NCBI RefSeq assembly: GCF_002335525.1
Contig: NZ_BDUF01000004.1
Coordinates: 1-64,000, forward strand
Length of the DNA stretch: 64,000 bases
Source of the DNA: Effusibacillus lacus
GTDB taxonomy: Bacteria > Bacillota > Bacilli > Tumebacillales > Effusibacillaceae
Direction: 5' to 3'
The stretch's first letter is position 1. Every line of letters starts with the position of its first letter. A model generated the notes under the pieces. That model saw only the letters and a program-made list of their open reading frames with translations, was not told the origin of the DNA and did no database searches. The position numbers and the translations under genes were made by a program. Shown here one piece after another: positions 8,336 through 16,947 of the stretch.

Positions 8336-8390
8336 CCCCAGAAAGTACCCGGAGTACTCCGTGAGCTTATCGCACTTTCTGGGGTTGTTT
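8336..8390 (+). terminator. Long-stem terminator between tRNA-Val and tRNA-Ser
   Basis: CCCCAGAAAGT and ACTTTCTGGGG form a perfect 11-bp stem closed by a structured loop and followed by TTGTTTC. Confidence 0.7.
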
Positions 8391-8393
8391 CTT

Positions 8394-8487
<94 letters not shown>

Positions 8488-8523
8488 AAACGAAAAGGAG
8501 CGGTTTCCGCTCCTTTTCGTTTA
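8488..8523 (+). terminator. Terminator after tRNA-Ser
   Basis: AACGAAAAGGAGCGG-ttt-CCGCTCCTTTTCGTT is a perfect 15-bp stem with its own T-rich 3' arm, immediately after the tRNA. Confidence 0.85.
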
Positions 8524-8535
8524 CTTTCGTTGGTA

Positions 8536-8667
8536 GGTGGGATGAGAACCCACGCCCGCTTATGCTTCGGAAGTAAATACATCGGTGGGTCGTCGGAACT
8601 GCGCTTCGATAGGATTTACTTTGCAGCCGGACGCTTGCGTCCGTATCCCACTCTCTCCGCCAGATAA
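8536..8667. other. tRNA-Ser-derived debris
   Basis: Positions 8644-8667 repeat the tRNA-Ser 3' end and its downstream bases (8466-8489) with 22 of 24 matches, including TCTCCGCCAGATAA. Positions 8536-8552 (GGTGGGATGAGAACCCA) are an inverted near-copy of the tRNA T-arm. No complete second tRNA can be folded. This is either a decayed tandem tRNA gene or the scar of an element that used the tRNA 3' end as attachment site. Confidence 0.5.
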
Positions 8668-8677
8668 GTAAACAGGG

Positions 8678-8722
8678 CTGTCCGAGAAAGCAGTTCGAAC
8701 TGCTTTCTCGGACAGTTTTTTA
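8678..8722 (+). terminator. 38-bp perfect palindrome with T-run
   Basis: CTGTCCGAGAAAGCAGTTCG continues as its own exact reverse complement to 8715, followed by TTTTTTATT. It is a very strong terminator, but no gene lies directly upstream other than the tRNA debris. The following 8723-8860 holds no gene. Confidence 0.75.
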
Positions 8723-8860
8723 TTGTTCGGCGTGCGAGTCGGACTGCAACGTGGAGATAGCGGTCCTGGAAAAAATCAGTATACCGTCCAGGGATACTCT
8801 ACTTAAGTTGCGGAAGACAGGGCAATAATAAGATGACTAATGAAAAAGTGGGGGATGAGG

Positions 8861-8992
8861 ATGGAGTCCATATCCTGGGCCGTGTCGATTCTGGCTGTTG
8901 TGGGGTTGGCGTCAGCCGGTTTCTGGCTGGCGCGGAACAAGAAGTACCAGCTGCCTGCTTTCTATCTGCGAAAACGTAAGAACAAATCCTGA
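8861..8992 (+). CDS. Small single-span membrane protein, 43 aa
   Basis: The frame MESISWAVSILAVVGLASAG... gives one N-terminal membrane helix followed by a basic tail (LRKRKNKS). ATG 8861 has GTGGGGG 6 bp upstream; ATG 8855 in the same frame is the alternative. A terminator follows directly. The pattern of helix plus positive tail is common for small membrane proteins of Bacilli. I recognise no family. Confidence 0.5.
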   Translation: MESISWAVSILAVVGLASAGFWLARNKKYQLPAFYLRKRKNKS

Positions 8993-8994
8993 TT

Positions 8995-9038
8995 AAAAAA
9001 AGGGTTCATTCCAAAGGTGAAGGGAATGAACCCTTTTC
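8995..9038. terminator. Shared bidirectional terminator
   Basis: AAAAGGGTTCATTCC pairs with GGGAATGAACCCTTTT. It serves the small gene on the plus strand and the LysR gene on the minus strand. The LysR stop codon (9006-9008) lies inside the stem. Confidence 0.8.
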
Positions 9039-9929
9039 CAATGCGGTCAAAAAATCGGATGAGCCAGTCAGGTTGACAAATTCTTTCATGGCTCGGGTTT
9101 GAAACTGCCCCTTTTTCCAAATGACCGAAAAAGGTCTTGGGAACGAATGGCCCTTCACACGGACTGCCGACAGGGTCCCCAACTGAATTTCTTTCTGAAT
9201 GCTCCATTTGGAAATGAAGGCCACCCCGAGTCCTGCTTCGACCGCTTCTTTAATCGCCTGTGTGGAACCAAACTGGATTTCCCGCTTCGGGTGAAATTCC
9301 AAAGTCCGAAACACTTCCTCCACCACATACCGGGTTCCGGATCCCACTTCCCGCACTATGAAAGTTTCATTCGACAAATCGGATGTTTCCGCAGTATCGA
9401 CAGATGCCAAACGGTGCCGGGACGGAACAATCAATACCATTTCATCTTCAAGGAATGGGGTGATCATAAGATTCGCCGGGTTGACCGGTCCTTCGACAAG
9501 TCCTACGTCAATTCGGCTGTTCAGGGCATTGTCGGCAATGACCTCCGTGTTGCCGATTGATACGGCCACTTCCACGTCCGGAAACTGCCGGGTAAATACA
9601 GCCAGCAACCGCGGCAGCACATATTCTCCGATGGTCAAAGAAGCCCCAATCATCAACTTGCCGGTTACAAGCCCCACCAAATCATTAATGGCCTGTCGGG
9701 CTTCCTGGTGCAAATTGAGGATTTGCACCGCATAGTCATGAAGAATCTCTCCCGCTCTTGTCAGTTCCACCCGCTTGCTGTTCCGTTCAAACAGCTTGAC
9801 TCCGTAATGATCCTCCAGAGAATGAATCTGTTGGGAAACGGCCGGTTGCGTCATATTCAGCGATTCAGCCGCACGGGAAAAGTTCTTCTTCTCTACAACG
9901 GTTACAAATACCAGCAGTTGAATTTGCAT
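9006..9929 (-). CDS. LysR family transcriptional regulator
   Basis: A 308-residue LysR-type regulator. The winged helix-turn-helix is near residues 18-39 (SRAAESLNMTQPAVSQQIHSLE), and a periplasmic-binding-like effector domain starts about residue 90. I place the start at ATG 9929, where the LysR homology begins. The open frame runs upstream for another 117 codons with no LysR similarity and overlaps the divergent gene. It is divergent from the LysM-CAP gene, 119 bp apart, so it may regulate that gene or itself. The effector is unknown; CysL- or CbbR-like regulators are the closest by feel. Confidence 0.88.
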   Translation of the reverse strand: MQIQLLVFVTVVEKKNFSRAAESLNMTQPAVSQQIHSLEDHYGVKLFERNSKRVELTRAGEILHDYAVQILNLHQEARQAINDLVGLVTGKLMIGASLTIGEYVLPRLLAVFTRQFPDVEVAVSIGNTEVIADNALNSRIDVGLVEGPVNPANLMITPFLEDEMVLIVPSRHRLASVDTAETSDLSNETFIVREVGSGTRYVVEEVFRTLEFHPKREIQFGSTQAIKEAVEAGLGVAFISKWSIQKEIQLGTLSAVRVKGHSFPRPFSVIWKKGQFQTRAMKEFVNLTGSSDFLTALEKGSFPSPLE

Positions 9930-10048
9930 GGGTTTTCCCCCTGTTTCCTTGAGGATCTTTGCTTTCATTGTACATGATTCAGGATGAAAGAACAGGGGAT
10001 AGAGCAAATTATAATTGGATTTGCAGAAACCCCAAGGAGGCAGCCAAA

Positions 10049-10669
10049 ATGAAACGACTGTCGCTTGCCGTTTTGCTTTGCTTTTCCCTGCTTGCAGCCG
10101 GTCAGCCTGCAAGGGCGGAAACTCCCCCTGTTCCTTATACTGTGAAAGCGGGGGATTCAGTATGGAAGATTGCACTGAAATTTCAAGTCGGAGTCGATGA
10201 GATTGTCGGACAGAACAAGCTGAAAAATCCGAACCTGATTTATCCGGGGCAAAAACTCCTGATTCCGCAAGTGGATCCAAAGGTTCGAAGCTTCGAGCGG
10301 CGGGTTTTGGAGCTGACCAATCAGGCCCGAGCTGCGAACGGACTAAAACCCCTTCGCTATAATTGGGAAGTCACCCGGGTGGCCCGGCACAAATCGGAGG
10401 ACATGCGGGACAGAGGGTATTTCTCCCATCAAAGCCCGACATACGGATCTCCTTTTGACATGCTTCGGGCCTATGGCGTTTCGTTCCGCGGAGCCGGTGA
10501 GAATATTGCAGCAGGTCAGCCGACCCCGGAAGAAGTGGTAAAAAACTGGCTGAATTCACCCGGACACCGCCGAAACATCATGAATCCTTCATTCACAGAA
10601 CTTGGCTGTGGTGTGGCATTAGGCGGAAACATGAGAGTTTATTATACCCAAATGTTTGTTACTCGTTAA
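10049..10669 (+). CDS. Secreted LysM + CAP/SCP domain protein, YkwD-like
   Basis: A 206-residue secreted protein. The signal peptide MKRLSLAVLLCFSLLAAG...ARA ends near residue 23. One LysM repeat (YTVKAGDSVWKIALKF ... LLIPQ, residues 30-72) binds peptidoglycan. A CAP domain (residues about 80-206) contains LTNQARAANGLKPL, GYFSHQSP and PGHRRNIMNP. Many spore-formers have such proteins (YkwD/SafA-like) in the wall or spore coat; the exact role is unknown. ATG 10049 follows AAGGAGG at 9 bp. A hairpin at 10672-10712 follows. Confidence 0.9.
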   Translation: MKRLSLAVLLCFSLLAAGQPARAETPPVPYTVKAGDSVWKIALKFQVGVDEIVGQNKLKNPNLIYPGQKLLIPQVDPKVRSFERRVLELTNQARAANGLKPLRYNWEVTRVARHKSEDMRDRGYFSHQSPTYGSPFDMLRAYGVSFRGAGENIAAGQPTPEEVVKNWLNSPGHRRNIMNPSFTELGCGVALGGNMRVYYTQMFVTR

Positions 10670-10671
10670 AA

Positions 10672-10712
10672 AGATCCGGTCCTTCCCGCAATACGGGAGA
10701 GGATCGATTTTG
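10672..10712 (+). terminator. Terminator after LysM-CAP gene
   Basis: GATCCggTCCTTCCCG pairs with CGGGAgaGGATC and is followed by GATTTTG. The stem is interrupted and the T-run is short. Confidence 0.5.
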
Positions 10713-10871
10713 TGGAGACTGAAGTCAAGATTTTTTTCCTGCTGATACCGCTTGTCAAAAGTTAATGGATTACGTGATAAAAATCCGCTTTTGTCTATCG
10801 AACATTCCTCTCGCTTTTCATAAAGTAGTAACAAAGCAATTGCTTGTATACTTTTTGGGGAGGAAAGAGGA

Positions 10872-11159
10872 ATGGTCTCAGGGTACATGCTGTATGCCCT
10901 CTGGCTGGTGCTGGCGGCAATTGGTTTGAATGTATTGCTGGGAGTTTTTCAGTCTTTGAGGGCACAGTCTTTTAGCGTCGGCAAGTTTACCAATTTCCTT
11001 AAATCCGGCATTCTTTTCAGTGTTTTGCCTTTGTTGATCGTTGCTCACATGATGCCTCTGGATCCGACCGGATGGATATTGAAAATCGCTTATTATGCCG
11101 GTGCGATTGGAGTTTTCCTCAATTACATGATGGATGTGTTTGCAAAAATTAAAAAATAG
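10872..11159 (+). CDS. Small three-helix membrane protein, unrecognised
   Basis: A 95-residue protein with about three membrane helices (LYALWLVLAAIGLNVLLGVF, FSVLPLLIVAHMM, ILKIAYYAGAIGVFLNYMM) and a basic C-terminus (FAKIKK). A strong GGGGAGGAAAGAGGA precedes the ATG and a terminator follows, so the gene is real. Size and topology recall phage holins, but no neighbour is phage-like. The function is unknown. Confidence 0.65.
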   Translation: MVSGYMLYALWLVLAAIGLNVLLGVFQSLRAQSFSVGKFTNFLKSGILFSVLPLLIVAHMMPLDPTGWILKIAYYAGAIGVFLNYMMDVFAKIKK

Positions 11160-11166
11160 GCTGTAA

Positions 11167-11216
11167 AACGAACATTGTGCCGTTTCGAGTATGGATGGCA
11201 CGATGTTCGTTTTCGT
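11167..11216 (+). terminator. Long hairpin after membrane protein gene
   Basis: ACGAACATTGTGCC pairs with GGCACGATGTTCGT around a loop, then TTTCGTTTGG. The next 240 bp hold no gene; GGCCG-gactt-CGGCC at about 11427-11441 is a small hairpin right before the next ribosome binding site. Confidence 0.7.
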
Positions 11217-11457
11217 TTGGAATGAGACGGGCAAACGGCACATAGCGTACTAACAGTAGAGATTAGGGCTTCGGACATGTATCCAAAGACCTAGAAACAA
11301 GCGGGGGGAGACTTGAATTTTTTGTAAGTTCAGTCTGGAGTCCCTTGTAAACTAGCCATTTTTCAAGTAAACTGTGGAAAACAACTGAATATTGGAGATA
11401 CAGGACCCAGCACGACCTATATTCTGGCCGGACTTCGGCCGTTTAGGAGGAATGTCA

Positions 11458-11691
11458 ATGTTTCAGTGTCCAGTATGTGGAGAGCTTATGGAGATCCTGA
11501 CCAACTATCATTGCATTCAGAAGCATGATATTACCAAGAAGGAACTTGTGGAAATGTACGGTGCTCCCAAGTACGTATCTCCGACTATCAGTCGTGAAGT
11601 TCAGAACTGGATTCGCGAATCGGCCATTATTACCCGAGTCGACTTTGACATTGCTCAGGCAGCGGCAAGAAGCCAGACCCGCCGCAGTTAA
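11458..11691 (+). CDS. Small zinc-finger protein
   Basis: A 77-residue protein starting MFQCPVCGELMEILTNYHCIQKHDITKKELVEMYG. C-x2-C followed by H-x5-H gives a probable CCHH zinc finger, in the style of small Ros/MucR-like or zinc-ribbon proteins. The start is taken as ATG 11458 because AGGAGG ends 7 bp upstream; ATG 11452 is 1 bp from it. A terminator follows. The function is unknown, and DNA or RNA binding is only a guess. Confidence 0.65.
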   Translation: MFQCPVCGELMEILTNYHCIQKHDITKKELVEMYGAPKYVSPTISREVQNWIRESAIITRVDFDIAQAAARSQTRRS

Positions 11692-11707
11692 GATCATACA
11701 GCAGCAC

Positions 11708-11737
11708 ACCCACCGTTCCCGGACGGTGGGTTTTTTG
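11708..11737 (+). terminator. Terminator
   Basis: CCCACCGT-tcccgg-ACGGTGGG followed by TTTTTTG. Confidence 0.9.
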
Positions 11738-11838
11738 CTTTGATTTGTCTTTGGTTTGATTTTCCTGCATACATATGTCCATACTAGTATTGACTGAGAA
11801 CCATTTGCGAAATTCAAAAAAGGGGCAGGTGCGGCAGA

Positions 11839-13125
11839 TTGAAAACCTTTGTTTCAGATAAAGGGAACGGCGTCAACATCCATGTCCTTCCCACTGGAAA
11901 ATTCAAGCTCAATACCATTGTGGTAACCTTTCATACCGATTTGGAAGAGGACAAAGCGACACAACGGGCCATGATTCCCCATGTGCTGCTGAGAGGATCA
12001 AAGAACCATCCGAATTCCGAATCGATTCAGCTTGCGCTGTCCGATCTTTACGGGGCAACTCTTACAGGCGGTGTGTCAAAAAAAGGGGAGCGGCAGCTCG
12101 TGGAATTCTTGTGCAAGGTTGTCAACGAGAGATACCTGTCCGACTCGGAATCGCTGTTGGAAAAAGGGTTTGAACTGATGTCAGAAGTGCTTTTCCAACC
12201 TGTTATGGAAGATGGCGGATTTTCCGAAGACTTTGTGGAAAAGGAAAAGGAACAGCATGCCAAGCGAATTGATTCTCTTCTGGACGACAAGATTGTATAT
12301 GCTGCCGAGCGATGCCTTGAGGAGATGACCAAAGGGGAGAGGTTCTCCATTCCCAAGTTCGGGCGGAAATCCCATCTCGATCACATTGACGGCAAGAATT
12401 TGTATGAAGTCTACAAGGATCTGGTCAACACCGCTCCCTTGCATGTATATGTGGTGGGGAATGTGGATCCTGAAAGAGTCAAGGCGTTGGTGGAGAAATA
12501 CTTTCCCAATAACCGGCAGCCAACGGATCGGCTGCGACCGGCGGAAGTCAAGAACGCACCGGAACAGCCGAAGGAAATTGTGGAACAATTGGATGTCAAT
12601 CAAGGGAAGCTCAACATCGGACTGCGCACCCGGGTAAGTCACGGGGATGATTCGTATCCGGCATTGTTAATGTACAACGGAATTCTTGGCGGCTTTCCCC
12701 ATTCCAAACTGTTTGTCAATGTAAGGGAAAAAGCGTCATTGGCCTATTATGCATCAAGCCGTCTGGAGTCCTACAAGGGAATCTTGTATATCCAATCGGG
12801 CATCCAGATTGATCAATATGAGAAAGCCCTGACTATTATCAAGCAACAATTGGAGGAAATAAGAGCCGGCAAAATTTCCGATACAGAGATGGAATTCACC
12901 AGAAACGGACTTGTCAATTCGTTCCAAACGGTTCAGGATTCTCCGGAAAATCTGGCCGATGTGCATGCAGGCGGGGTGGTATCCGGCAGGCAGCGTACCG
13001 TGGAAGAGTTGATTGAATCGGTGAAGAAGGTAACGAAAGAAGAGGTTGTGCAAATGGCTAACCAGGTACAGCTGGACACCATCTATTTCTTGAGAGATCG
13101 GAAGGGGGCGGCTGCCAATGCGTGA
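11839..13125 (+). CDS. yfmF: M16-family peptidase-like protein YfmF
   Basis: A 428-residue protein of the pitrilysin (M16) fold. It lacks an HxxEH zinc motif in the N-terminal half, so it is the non-catalytic partner. In B. subtilis, YfmF and YfmH are needed for 5-aminopentanol modification of EF-P, and the same gene order (yfmF then yfmH) is found here. The start is TTG 11839 with a moderate AGGGGCAGGTG upstream. Its end overlaps the yfmH start by 8 bp, consistent with a heteromeric complex. Confidence 0.85.
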   Translation: MKTFVSDKGNGVNIHVLPTGKFKLNTIVVTFHTDLEEDKATQRAMIPHVLLRGSKNHPNSESIQLALSDLYGATLTGGVSKKGERQLVEFLCKVVNERYLSDSESLLEKGFELMSEVLFQPVMEDGGFSEDFVEKEKEQHAKRIDSLLDDKIVYAAERCLEEMTKGERFSIPKFGRKSHLDHIDGKNLYEVYKDLVNTAPLHVYVVGNVDPERVKALVEKYFPNNRQPTDRLRPAEVKNAPEQPKEIVEQLDVNQGKLNIGLRTRVSHGDDSYPALLMYNGILGGFPHSKLFVNVREKASLAYYASSRLESYKGILYIQSGIQIDQYEKALTIIKQQLEEIRAGKISDTEMEFTRNGLVNSFQTVQDSPENLADVHAGGVVSGRQRTVEELIESVKKVTKEEVVQMANQVQLDTIYFLRDRKGAAANA

Positions 13126-14404
13126 GATTCGTTATGATCAGCTCCAGGAATCTGTATTTCATGAGCAGTTGGACAACGGATTGCACATATATATAATGCC
13201 GAAGCCGGAATTCCACCAGGCATATGCGACTTTTACCGCCAAATACGGCTCGATAGACCGGGAGTTTGTGATTCCGGGCGATACAAAACCGACAGTGGTT
13301 CCGGACGGAATTGCCCACTTCCTGGAACACAAAATGTTTGAGGAAGAGCATGGGGATGTATTCCAGGAATTCGCCAAATATGGTGCTTCAGCCAACGCGT
13401 ATACCACCTTCGACATGACCACCTACCTGTTCTCTGCAACCGATCATTTGTATGAGAACCTGCAGATCTTGGTCGACTTCGTGCAGCGCACACACTTGAC
13501 CGATGAGAATGTGGAAAAGGAAAAAGGGATCATCGGGCAGGAAATTCAAATGTATGACGACAACCCGGACTGGCGCTCGTATTTTGGCGTTTTGCAGGGG
13601 TTGTTCAAAGAACATCCGGTAAGAATTGATATAGCGGGAACCATCGACAGCATCGCGAAGATCACGAAAGAGACCCTGAACGACTGCTACAAGACCTTTT
13701 ATCATCCGAGCAACATGCTACTGTTTGTGGTCGGTCCCTTTGATCCGCCAAAGGTGGTCGATTTGGTTGCCAAGAACCAGTCTGCCAAGCAGTTTCAGCC
13801 GCAAGCGGAAATCCAGAGAATCTACCCGCAAGAGCCCCTGGAAGCGGCAAATCCCAGGATGGAAGTGCATCTTTCCGTTTCCATTCCCCGTTGTTTGTTT
13901 GGATTCAAAGAGGTCAATCCGGGGGTAACGGGGCGGAGTCTTCTGGAGCGGGAACTTTCGACCGCTGTAGGATTTGATACCCTGTTTTCCCGCAGTGCCG
14001 AATTGTTCAACAGGCTCTATAATGCGGGTTTGATTGACAAAGGATTTACCTGGGAATACGAGGTGAACAAAGACTATGGCTTTTCGGTGATCGGAGGCAA
14101 CAGCAAAGACCCGGATCGCCTGATGTCCATCATCAACGCGGAAGTGGCAAAAGTTCGCCAAGAGGGAGTCCCGCGTGACGCATTCGAACTGAGCCGCAAG
14201 AAGATGATTGGGAAGTTCCTCGAGGGTATGGACTCTCCAAGGTACATAGCAAGGAATTTCACTTCCTACAGGTTCAAGGATGCCGATTTCTTCGAATCGG
14301 TATCGGTATTGGAACAATTGACCCATGAGCAGGTTAACAGGCGTCTGGCGGAGCACTTTGAACCGAAGGCACAGACCGTTTCGCTGGTCCTTCCGAATTC
14401 GTAG
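13118..14404 (+). CDS. yfmH: M16-family zinc peptidase YfmH
   Basis: A 428-residue pitrilysin-type protein. The zinc motif H67-F-L-E70-H71 (GIAHFLEHKMFE) marks it as the catalytic partner of YfmF. A downstream glutamate in NVEKEKGIIGQEIQMYDD is the expected third zinc ligand region. The start overlaps yfmF and GGAAGGGGGCGG precedes it. The role in EF-P modification is taken from B. subtilis. Confidence 0.87.
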   Translation: MREIRYDQLQESVFHEQLDNGLHIYIMPKPEFHQAYATFTAKYGSIDREFVIPGDTKPTVVPDGIAHFLEHKMFEEEHGDVFQEFAKYGASANAYTTFDMTTYLFSATDHLYENLQILVDFVQRTHLTDENVEKEKGIIGQEIQMYDDNPDWRSYFGVLQGLFKEHPVRIDIAGTIDSIAKITKETLNDCYKTFYHPSNMLLFVVGPFDPPKVVDLVAKNQSAKQFQPQAEIQRIYPQEPLEAANPRMEVHLSVSIPRCLFGFKEVNPGVTGRSLLERELSTAVGFDTLFSRSAELFNRLYNAGLIDKGFTWEYEVNKDYGFSVIGGNSKDPDRLMSIINAEVAKVRQEGVPRDAFELSRKKMIGKFLEGMDSPRYIARNFTSYRFKDADFFESVSVLEQLTHEQVNRRLAEHFEPKAQTVSLVLPNS

Positions 14405-14645
14405 GAGCATTCCACCGGCACAAGGTATAGTATATATGGGCGGAGCACCCACTACTGACGAAAAGTCATGACTCTCCTCGAAATGTATAAAGTGGGAGTG
14501 CCCAGATATGCGGCAATTCTAGAAATTACCAGCCATATTATCCGGGAAACTGGGTCTTTTCGGGAAAAAAGGCCCTTGTAAATTCAATTTAAGCAGGGCA
14601 AACTAAGTACAGGCGATTATCTAAGGATTGGTGGAGGACTACGGA
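14405..14645 (+). other. Structured leader region before murC
   Basis: No gene is seen. It contains a long imperfect inverted repeat (GGGCggaGCACCCACT ... AGTGGGAGTGCCC, about 14437-14503), a small hairpin GAC-gaaaa-GTC, and GGGTCTTTT-cggga-AAAAGGCCC (about 14551-14575). This could be an RNA leader. I could not match it to a known riboswitch. Confidence 0.35.
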
Positions 14646-15989
14646 ATGCGGATCCATTTTACAGGCATTAAAGGTTCGGGAATGAGCTCGCTTGCTCAAA
14701 TTTTCAAGCTGAAAGGCCACTTGATAACAGGCAGTGACGTGGAAGAAACTTTCTTTACCGACAAGCTGCTGGATAAAGCGGGGATTGAAGTGCTTCCGTT
14801 TTGCAAAGAGAATGTCCGGGATGTGGACATTGTATGCGCGTCTGCCGCTTATGGCAGTACCCATGTGGAATTGCAGGAAGCCGCCGAACGACAAATTCCC
14901 GTTTACACCTATCCGATGCTGCTCGGGGAACTTACCAGAGAACACGAAACGATTTTGGTTACCGGCACTCACGGAAAGACAACCACTACGGGGCTAATCG
15001 GATCCCTGCTGACGAATGCCGAACTGGATCCGACAATTGTTGTCGGTTCATACATTGAAACTATCAAAAACAATGCCCGCTTTGGCACGGGAAGGCAGTT
15101 GGTGGTGGAAGCCTGCGAGTACAAGCGCCACTTCCTTAATTATCAGGGAAAGGTGATGGTGGTTACCAATATCGATTTTGACCACCCGGATTATTTTAAG
15201 GACATTCAGGATACATTCGACGCATTTCAGGAATGTGCGGCTCAGCTTCCGGAGGACGGAGCATTGATTGTATGCGGTGACAATCTGGCTCGCAATCTGG
15301 AAGCTCCCTGCCGGCTCATCACCTACGGATTGTCCCAAGACAATGACATATATGCAGTGAAAAAAGGTCCCGGCGAGTTTAAGGTGTTTGTCCAAGGGGA
15401 GTACCTTGGCGACATGACGACCAATCTGTTGGGAGAACATAACATTCAAAACGCCCTGGCCATGGTGTCGGTGGGGCTTTACTACAACATCCCCTTTGAG
15501 GTTATGCAGAGAACCTTGGCCAATTATGTGGGGGTCAAGCGGCGTCTGGAATTGAAGGGACACTTGAATCAGCATCTGGTAATTGATGACTATGCTCATC
15601 ATCCGACCGAAATTCGCGTCACCCTTCATGCGGTGAAGGAAAACTACCCGAACGCCAACGTCGTTTCTATTTTCCAGCCGCACACCTATTCCCGCACCAA
15701 ACGGCTGCTCAGCGAGTTTGCCCAGTCTTTCCAATCGGCAGATTGGGTGGTGCTTACCGATATCTTTGCATCGGAACGGGAAAAAGAAAAGTTGGTGGAC
15801 ATCATCGAACTGGTGGAAGAGACCAAGAAGTTTCACCCGCGCGTCAGCTACATTCCCAAGTCGGAACTGATCCAATGGCTGGAAGAAGTCAGCATGGAGC
15901 GGGACGACCACGTGTTCCTGACTATGGGAGCCGGCGACATCTACAAAGCGGGCGAGAAGGCGCTGCAGAAGTTAAAGCTTTCGTCTTAA
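14646..15989 (+). CDS. murC: UDP-N-acetylmuramate--L-alanine ligase
   Basis: A 447-residue cytoplasmic Mur ligase that adds L-alanine to UDP-MurNAc using ATP. The N-terminal Rossmann region reads HFTGIKGSGMSSLA. The ATP loop is GTHGKTTTTG (107-116). EACEYKRHFLNY and TNIDFDHPDYF are the form seen in Bacillus MurC rather than the E. coli EADESD form. A C-terminal DDYAHHPTEI is the MurC central histidine motif. ATG 14646 has GGAGG 8 bp upstream; the earlier TTG 14628 covers that site. Confidence 0.92.
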   Translation: MRIHFTGIKGSGMSSLAQIFKLKGHLITGSDVEETFFTDKLLDKAGIEVLPFCKENVRDVDIVCASAAYGSTHVELQEAAERQIPVYTYPMLLGELTREHETILVTGTHGKTTTTGLIGSLLTNAELDPTIVVGSYIETIKNNARFGTGRQLVVEACEYKRHFLNYQGKVMVVTNIDFDHPDYFKDIQDTFDAFQECAAQLPEDGALIVCGDNLARNLEAPCRLITYGLSQDNDIYAVKKGPGEFKVFVQGEYLGDMTTNLLGEHNIQNALAMVSVGLYYNIPFEVMQRTLANYVGVKRRLELKGHLNQHLVIDDYAHHPTEIRVTLHAVKENYPNANVVSIFQPHTYSRTKRLLSEFAQSFQSADWVVLTDIFASEREKEKLVDIIELVEETKKFHPRVSYIPKSELIQWLEEVSMERDDHVFLTMGAGDIYKAGEKALQKLKLSS

Positions 15990-16045
15990 AAGTGAGGGCT
16001 GGCTCTGCCGCCGGCGTTGGTGGACTGGTGGGTTCTGGCGGCTCA

Positions 16046-16236
16046 AATAAGCGCCTCTCGGGGTCTTATACGTCAAGTTTGATGGGGGGCATTCAAAGTA
16101 AGGGATTTTCAGGATCTTATTCAGGCAAACTTCGGACGGGGAAAGATATGGAATCATCAAATAAGGGCAACAAACTCCCTTATTCTTGATTTGTACCCAA
16201 TGGAATGCCAGAATAAGGGACTGAAAATCCCTTTTT
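16046..16236. repeat. Array of four short palindromes
   Basis: Hairpins start at 16046, 16097, 16160 and 16212 (51, 63 and 52 bp apart). The best copies are AATAAGGG-n9-CCCTTATT and AAGGGA-ctgaaaa-TCCCTT. GAATCATCAAA at 16151-16161 is shared with the array at 260-445. The array fills the gap between the converging murC and queC genes. Confidence 0.65.
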
Positions 16237-16942
16237 AATTTTCCCAATCAATCTGAATCGCATAAGGAACCGGATCGGGAACCCCGGCTTCCTTGAAACC
16301 CTTGATCCGCAACTGGCACGAATCACAGACGCCGCATGCGGGGTCTGTGCCCAGATAGCAGGAGTGAGTGAATTGCAGTGGAGCGCCCAGCCGTAATCCC
16401 AGTCTGGCAATCTCCGCTTTGGTCAAGTTCTGCAATGGTGCTTCAATCCGGATACCTTGTCCGTGAGCGCCCGCCACAGTCCCTTTGTTGATGACTTCCT
16501 GGAAGGCCTGGATAAATTCCGGGCGGCAGTCCGGGTACCCGGAGTAGTCGAGGGCGTTGACCCCGATGTAGATCGCTTCTGCCCCAATGGATTCAGCATA
16601 CGAGAGAGCAATCGATAGAAAGATGATGTTTCGAGCCGGTACGTAGGTAACCGGGATTTCGGAGGTCATCTCTTCTTCCGAGCGGCCCACGGGGATTTCT
16701 TTGTCTGCGTCCGTCAGAGCCGAACCACGAATGATCCCGTTCAGGTCCGCAATGAAGTGACGGTCTTTGTAGCCGTAGTATTCAGCCACCTTCCGGGCCG
16801 ACTCCAGTTCAATGGAATGTTTCTGTCCGTAAAAAAAAGTCAGCGGCCACACGTCATACCCTGCCTCACGAGCCACCGCCATGCATGTGGTGGAATCCAG
16901 GCCGCCGGATAGAACGACAACCGATTTTTTCGCATCTGCCAT
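16235..16942 (-). CDS. queC: 7-cyano-7-deazaguanine synthase QueC
   Basis: A 235-residue enzyme that converts 7-carboxy-7-deazaguanine to preQ0 with ATP and ammonia, in queuosine synthesis. The PP-loop LSGGLDSTT (residues 11-19) and the zinc-binding CGVCDSC near the C-terminus are intact. GGGGGG precedes the ATG. It is the last gene of queD-queE-queC, 5 bp after queE. Confidence 0.95.
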   Translation of the reverse strand: MADAKKSVVVLSGGLDSTTCMAVAREAGYDVWPLTFFYGQKHSIELESARKVAEYYGYKDRHFIADLNGIIRGSALTDADKEIPVGRSEEEMTSEIPVTYVPARNIIFLSIALSYAESIGAEAIYIGVNALDYSGYPDCRPEFIQAFQEVINKGTVAGAHGQGIRIEAPLQNLTKAEIARLGLRLGAPLQFTHSCYLGTDPACGVCDSCQLRIKGFKEAGVPDPVPYAIQIDWEN

Positions 16943-16947
16943 AATTG

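Noticed and set aside
9930-10280. Long N-terminal extension of the LysR gene
   Set aside because: The extra 117 codons have no LysR similarity and run antisense through the start of the LysM-CAP gene.
13718-14452. 244-codon antisense frame within yfmH
   Set aside because: It is fully opposite a well-supported M16 peptidase gene, has no ribosome binding site and no recognisable domain.
15048-15911. 287-codon antisense frame within murC
   Set aside because: It lies opposite murC, its composition is that of a codon shadow, and no domain is seen.
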